From Limnohabitans sp. (lineage in GTDB: Bacteria > Planctomycetota > Phycisphaerae > Phycisphaerales > SM1A02), in contig JASGCF010000106.1 in assembly GCA_030054275.1 (NCBI GenBank), forward strand, positions 1 to 9,445: a stretch of 9,445 bases of DNA. Direction: 5' to 3'. Every line of letters starts with the position of its first letter. Positions within the stretch are counted from its first letter, which is position 1. Shown here piece after piece: positions 5,946-9,445 of this stretch. A program made the translations under genes and the position numbers. The notes beneath the pieces are model-generated. The model did not search any database and had not been told where the DNA came from. It saw nothing but the letters and a program-made list of their open reading frames with translations.

Positions 5946-8900
5946 GGTAAGCGAGTCCTTAAATCCTGCGTGTCCTCGCCGAATTCTCGACGAAGTTGCT
6001 TTCGTCGCGTGACAAGGTCACGCCAAAGTTGCAAGAGCCCACCGCGATCAACATGGCCAAAGATGCGATCCCCACGCAGATCAAGTTCGGAGAGCGGCAC
6101 AGAACCATCCGACAAGACAAGCATTCGCCGCAGCATTTCACGCCACATCGCGCGCGACGGCGAGCGCGCACTCGCAAGTGGAACTGGCGGATTCTCCGCA
6201 CTCGGATCAAACGGCGGCGCACCCTCGATGACCGCCGTACCCAAGATGTGCTGCCATCGATCAAAGAAGGTGTCGATGTCAGCACAGCTCTCAAGTCGAC
6301 GCTGCAGCCGAGGAACAATCCAAGGAAGCGCGAACGCTGCGCCGCCTGAACCAGCAAGAACGCGCCGCTTGCCAAGCAGCCGCTCTATGTTTGCAAGAAC
6401 ATCGCGATATCGATCGACACCGTGCATGCGACGGTAAGTTTCACCGCCATCTGCGTCGAGTTCGACACTCACCGCGTCAACACCGCTTTCTGCCAGCGCA
6501 TCGATGACAGAAGGTGGCGCGCAAAGCTCGGTACGCACATGTACACCTCGAATTCCACCATCTTTCGCCATGCGAATGAAGCGCGCAAAATCTGGGTGCA
6601 TCAGCGGATCTCCAGCACCCGCAAGCGTGATGACTGCATCGCGACTCTCTGCAAGTTGCTCAATCAGACGCGCGAATCTCTTCTCTGTCATCACAGCACG
6701 CTGCACAGAACCCATGCGGTGTGGGCTCGCGGCGCCAGATCCTTGGCGGCCCGTATTCAACTCCACCATCAGATGCTGCGGGGTGTAATACGGGATCGTG
6801 TCGAACAGTTGCCGCTCGAGAAGCTCGATCGCAGAACTCGCGCTGATATCGGCAACACTCGCACCGCGCTCGCCGATCCACGGCTCTATGGCGCGGCGCA
6901 TCCGAATCATGTTGCGTGGTGTGTCGAAAATGCCGCGGACAAGTGATCGCCGAATGCCGTGATCAATCTGGACACACACATCCTTCGAAATCGGATCTTG
7001 TTGTGGTCGCGATGGCTCGTATGCAAGAAGCCAGCCAATGGATGCATGTCGACCGCCTCGTGCGAGCTCTTGCATCAATGACCGTTCGATCAACACACCG
7101 CAAAGTCCAGGCGGTGACTGATTGAACACAACTCGCAAGAGTTCCGGACGCGTGCGATGGCGCTTCACAAGTTCATCGCAACCTGTGGATCCGTCCACCG
7201 CAACAAGCGGCCAATCTGGACCAACCAAGATCGCAGCCGTGAGCTCAAAGCGTTCCATTGCTTCGAGTGTCGCCGAGGCAGCGAGTACTTCGTCGTACAC
7301 CGTGAGGCCAGCAATACCGCCACGCCACGAACTATCGCTCCACAAGCGTGCAGCCGCGATCGCTGCGCGCTCCGCGCCAAAGGGCGAACCCTGCGTACGG
7401 TGAATCTCGATCGGCAACCGAACTCGTTTTCGATCGATGAGCGCATCAATGTCATAGCCCTCCGGAACAAGAAGGACAATCGATGCGGCTTCCGTCGAGC
7501 GGCCTAGTCGCTCGAGCGTCCACTGCAACACGGGACGGCCGGCGAGCGTCTCTGCCAAACTGCGCGGTGTTCCGAGGCCTCCGTGCCACGGATCGACGGG
7601 CACCACAAACGCAGCTTTGACAGCGGTCGCGGTTGCGCGCTCACCAAGTGCGCGGCCAAGTGCGCCATCGGACGCTGCAGCAACTGCGGCTTCATCATCG
7701 TCTGGAAGCACCAATGCTGCGCGCTCGCTCGTAAGGCGTCGCTCAGTATCTGTCAGGCGTTCGAGATATTCGCCTGCGGCTTCTTCGATCCAACGCACAT
7801 TGGCGAGGTCGCGCTCAAACTGCAGTTGCTGCTTTTCCTCCGCGGAAATGCCTCGAGTGTGTTCAATGCGACGATCCGCCTTGGCGCGTTTCAGTACACC
7901 AAGTTGGCTGAATTCATCGAGTAAACGCAGGGTATCGAGTCGTTCACCAACCTTCGCGCGCTCGGTTTCAATCGTGTGCCAGAGCGCTTCATCGCGCTCC
8001 CGCTTCGGTTCCTTCCCAAGAAGTTGAGCGAGTGCCGTACCCGTCCGTTGCGCTGCGTTTCGAATGGTGCGCACTTCTTGGGCGATGTCTGCAACGCGCG
8101 ACGATGCTCTTTGCAACCGTGTGTGATCAAGTTCTGGCTTGGGCAGCGGAATCGTTGGTACGGGATCGCGCGCAAACTCTTCGAGCGTCGCCGCGAGCGT
8201 GCGAATTTCGGTGCCTGCTTTACGCACGCCGCCCTCTGTTGCGTCGATGGTGCGTAGACCTCTGCGCTCATCTTGCAAGAAGAAGTACTCGAATCGTTGG
8301 AGATAGGTCTCCATTTGCGCATCGGTGTAGATGGTGCGGTCGTGCACATCACGACGCTTCACAAGATGAGATCGATGTCGTGCAATGCGCGACCATTCAA
8401 GGTTCTCGATCGTGTTGAATGGGTTGAGCTCTGGTGCCCACACATCATCAATTGCTGTGCCGCGCGCGTAGTACACCCCATCTGTGAAACCCAGATCTTG
8501 GCCGATGAGCGCAACTGGATTACACCCAAGAAATCGCGCGATTTGATAGCAAAGATGCGCCACTGTGGCGCCAGCTGGCAATCGCCCCATGTCTCGTGCG
8601 AGTGGTCCAAGCAACGCATCAAGATGCGGCGCAGAAATCGCACGAACCGGACCTGGATAACTTTGCGCGATGATCGGATTTGCTTGTGGATCAAGAACAA
8701 GCGTGGTGTCTTCCACATCGCTCGCTCGGAGCCCGTCATAGAAGCGCTGCGAGATTCGGTGCCAATCAAGTGCGGCAACAAAGTGCGGGCGAATGCCTTC
8801 GGCAAGCAGTGGCTTCAAAACGGTTTGGGTCGCCACAATCACTGCACGCTCGCGAAGACCTGGCGTGGCGAGCAAATGCAAATTTCTTCGCAAACTTGGA

Positions 8901-9445
8901 CCCGCACTCACGACAATGCCAAGTCTGCCTTGCGCGAGGCCTGCAAGCGGCGCCAGCCCTTCACCTCCGACATATCTGCGCGCATTTGCAAGCACCGCGC
9001 GCACCGTCTGTGCGCTGCGCGCCAGCCCTGTGGCAGCAGTGACGCGTGCTGCGCGCACTGTTTCTGTCACGCCATGTGCAAACGCTTTCGCAACGGGTGC
9101 GACGCGCGCCTTGCTTGCAGGATGCTCGACAAGTTCGGTGCCCTGAATCAATACGCCTTCCGCACCAGCAAATCGTTCTGCGTAGCGGCCAAGTTCCTCA
9201 TCGCCGCGAAAGAACAGGATGTTTGCCGTTGAAAAGCTGTCCGTGAAATCGACGCGCGACAGCACCGCTCGAAGGAGCCCCATCTCTGGCTCGAGCACCA
9301 CCACAAGTCCCGTGCGACGCAGTCGATGGCAAAGCTCACGAATGTGGTATCCCGCACCGAAGCCAAGGACCGCGACAACCGCTTTCTCGCGCAAATCAAT
9401 GGCATCTGCAAAGGTCGTGGCCTCTTGGGACGGCTGATGTCGCGA
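5942..9445 (-). CDS. Maf-type flagellin glycosyltransferase fused to NTP-transferase-like and cysteine-less radical-SAM/SPASM-like domains, 5' end outside window
   Basis: At least 1167 residues, open to the right edge, numbered here from 9445. Residues 1-20 already fit the Maf N-terminal region (SRHQPSQEATTFADAI, compare HSRY-P-EA). Rossmann-like LGFGAGYHIREL (27-38) and VVVLEPE (48-54) follow. The MAF_flag10 core is about 139-362: SAGPSL (180-185), ALDWHRISQRFYDG (225-238), ALIGQDLGFTDG (312-323). Family role: transfer of CMP-activated nonulosonic acids to flagellin Ser/Thr. A charged helical region spans about 410-580. About 612-857 resembles a sugar nucleotidyltransferase: FVVPVD, GTPRSLAETLAGRPVL (625-640), LVGPDWPLV (740-748), DPISKDVCVQID (817-828). 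About 891-1027 follows the radical-SAM layout (ITLAGAGDPLMHPDF, 939-953) and 1102-1144 the SPASM layout (LVLSDGSVPLSELD, LQLWRDL), but without cluster cysteines. The last two domains are assigned by pattern only. First gene visible of the operon. Confidence 0.85.
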   Translation of the reverse strand, partial: SRHQPSQEATTFADAIDLREKAVVAVLGFGAGYHIRELCHRLRRTGLVVVLEPEMGLLRAVLSRVDFTDSFSTANILFFRGDEELGRYAERFAGAEGVLIQGTELVEHPASKARVAPVAKAFAHGVTETVRAARVTAATGLARSAQTVRAVLANARRYVGGEGLAPLAGLAQGRLGIVVSAGPSLRRNLHLLATPGLRERAVIVATQTVLKPLLAEGIRPHFVAALDWHRISQRFYDGLRASDVEDTTLVLDPQANPIIAQSYPGPVRAISAPHLDALLGPLARDMGRLPAGATVAHLCYQIARFLGCNPVALIGQDLGFTDGVYYARGTAIDDVWAPELNPFNTIENLEWSRIARHRSHLVKRRDVHDRTIYTDAQMETYLQRFEYFFLQDERRGLRTIDATEGGVRKAGTEIRTLAATLEEFARDPVPTIPLPKPELDHTRLQRASSRVADIAQEVRTIRNAAQRTGTALAQLLGKEPKRERDEALWHTIETERAKVGERLDTLRLLDEFSQLGVLKRAKADRRIEHTRGISAEEKQQLQFERDLANVRWIEEAAGEYLERLTDTERRLTSERAALVLPDDDEAAVAAASDGALGRALGERATATAVKAAFVVPVDPWHGGLGTPRSLAETLAGRPVLQWTLERLGRSTEAASIVLLVPEGYDIDALIDRKRVRLPIEIHRTQGSPFGAERAAIAAARLWSDSSWRGGIAGLTVYDEVLAASATLEAMERFELTAAILVGPDWPLVAVDGSTGCDELVKRHRTRPELLRVVFNQSPPGLCGVLIERSLMQELARGGRHASIGWLLAYEPSRPQQDPISKDVCVQIDHGIRRSLVRGIFDTPRNMIRMRRAIEPWIGERGASVADISASSAIELLERQLFDTIPYYTPQHLMVELNTGRQGSGAASPHRMGSVQRAVMTEKRFARLIEQLAESRDAVITLAGAGDPLMHPDFARFIRMAKDGGIRGVHVRTELCAPPSVIDALAESGVDAVSVELDADGGETYRRMHGVDRYRDVLANIERLLGKRRVLAGSGGAAFALPWIVPRLQRRLESCADIDTFFDRWQHILGTAVIEGAPPFDPSAENPPVPLASARSPSRAMWREMLRRMLVLSDGSVPLSELDLRGDRIFGHVDRGGLLQLWRDLVTRRKQLRREFGEDTQDLRTRLP

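Noticed and set aside
8273..9232. Long plus-strand reading frame (319 codons) opposite the Maf gene
   Set aside because: The opposite strand carries clear MAF_flag10 motifs, and the predicted plus-strand protein is Cys/Arg-rich and looks like no known family.
9392..9394. TTG at 9394 as the start of the Maf gene
   Set aside because: The residues encoded before it up to the window edge fit the Maf N-terminal region, so the gene continues beyond the window.

Overview
The window is GC-rich, tightly packed bacterial DNA. It holds seven protein-coding genes, two of them cut by the window edges. No RNA gene, CRISPR array or complete transposon was seen. The phylum cannot be fixed from this sequence. 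A flagellin-type nonulosonic acid glycosylation cluster, a secreted-looking cyclophilin behind a Ser/Gln/Asn-rich linker, and a very large Maf fusion would fit a motile Planctomycetota-like or other Gram-negative bacterium. That is a low-confidence inference.

Layout. (1) At 2-802 (+) is the 3' part of a divergent cyclophilin-type peptidyl-prolyl isomerase gene. (2) Convergent with it, on the minus strand, are an HDOD signalling protein (2515-1613) and, 20 bp downstream, a stand-alone LON N-terminal-domain protein (1592-846). (3) At 2516-2926 lies a 411-bp non-coding gap. It holds the HDOD ribosome binding site, a 24-bp perfect palindrome, and a short MITE-like element with 12-bp terminal inverted repeats bounded by CTAG. 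One of the CTAG copies supplies the stop codon of the next gene. (4) From the right edge to 2927, all on the minus strand, is a four-gene operon: Maf-type glycosyltransferase fusion, then CMP-sugar synthetase (NeuA-like), then nonulosonate synthase (NeuB-like), then hydrolysing UDP-GlcNAc-type 2-epimerase (NeuC-like). Each adjacent pair overlaps by exactly 4 bases (ATGA, ATGA, GTGA).

How the genes fit together. NeuC-like enzymes release a 2-epimerised HexNAc-type sugar from its UDP form. NeuB-like enzymes condense it with phosphoenolpyruvate to a nine-carbon nonulosonic acid. NeuA-like enzymes activate that acid with CMP. Maf proteins transfer activated nonulosonic acids to Ser/Thr of flagellin. 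The operon is thus a compact make, activate and attach unit. A NeuC-type epimerase rather than a PseG-type hydrolase argues for sialic or legionaminic acid over pseudaminic acid. The choice between those two cannot be made here.

The most unusual object is the Maf gene product (at least 1167 residues in the window). After the Maf domain and a long helical stretch it carries a nucleotidyltransferase-like domain, then a radical-SAM/SPASM-like region that has lost every recognisable cluster cysteine.
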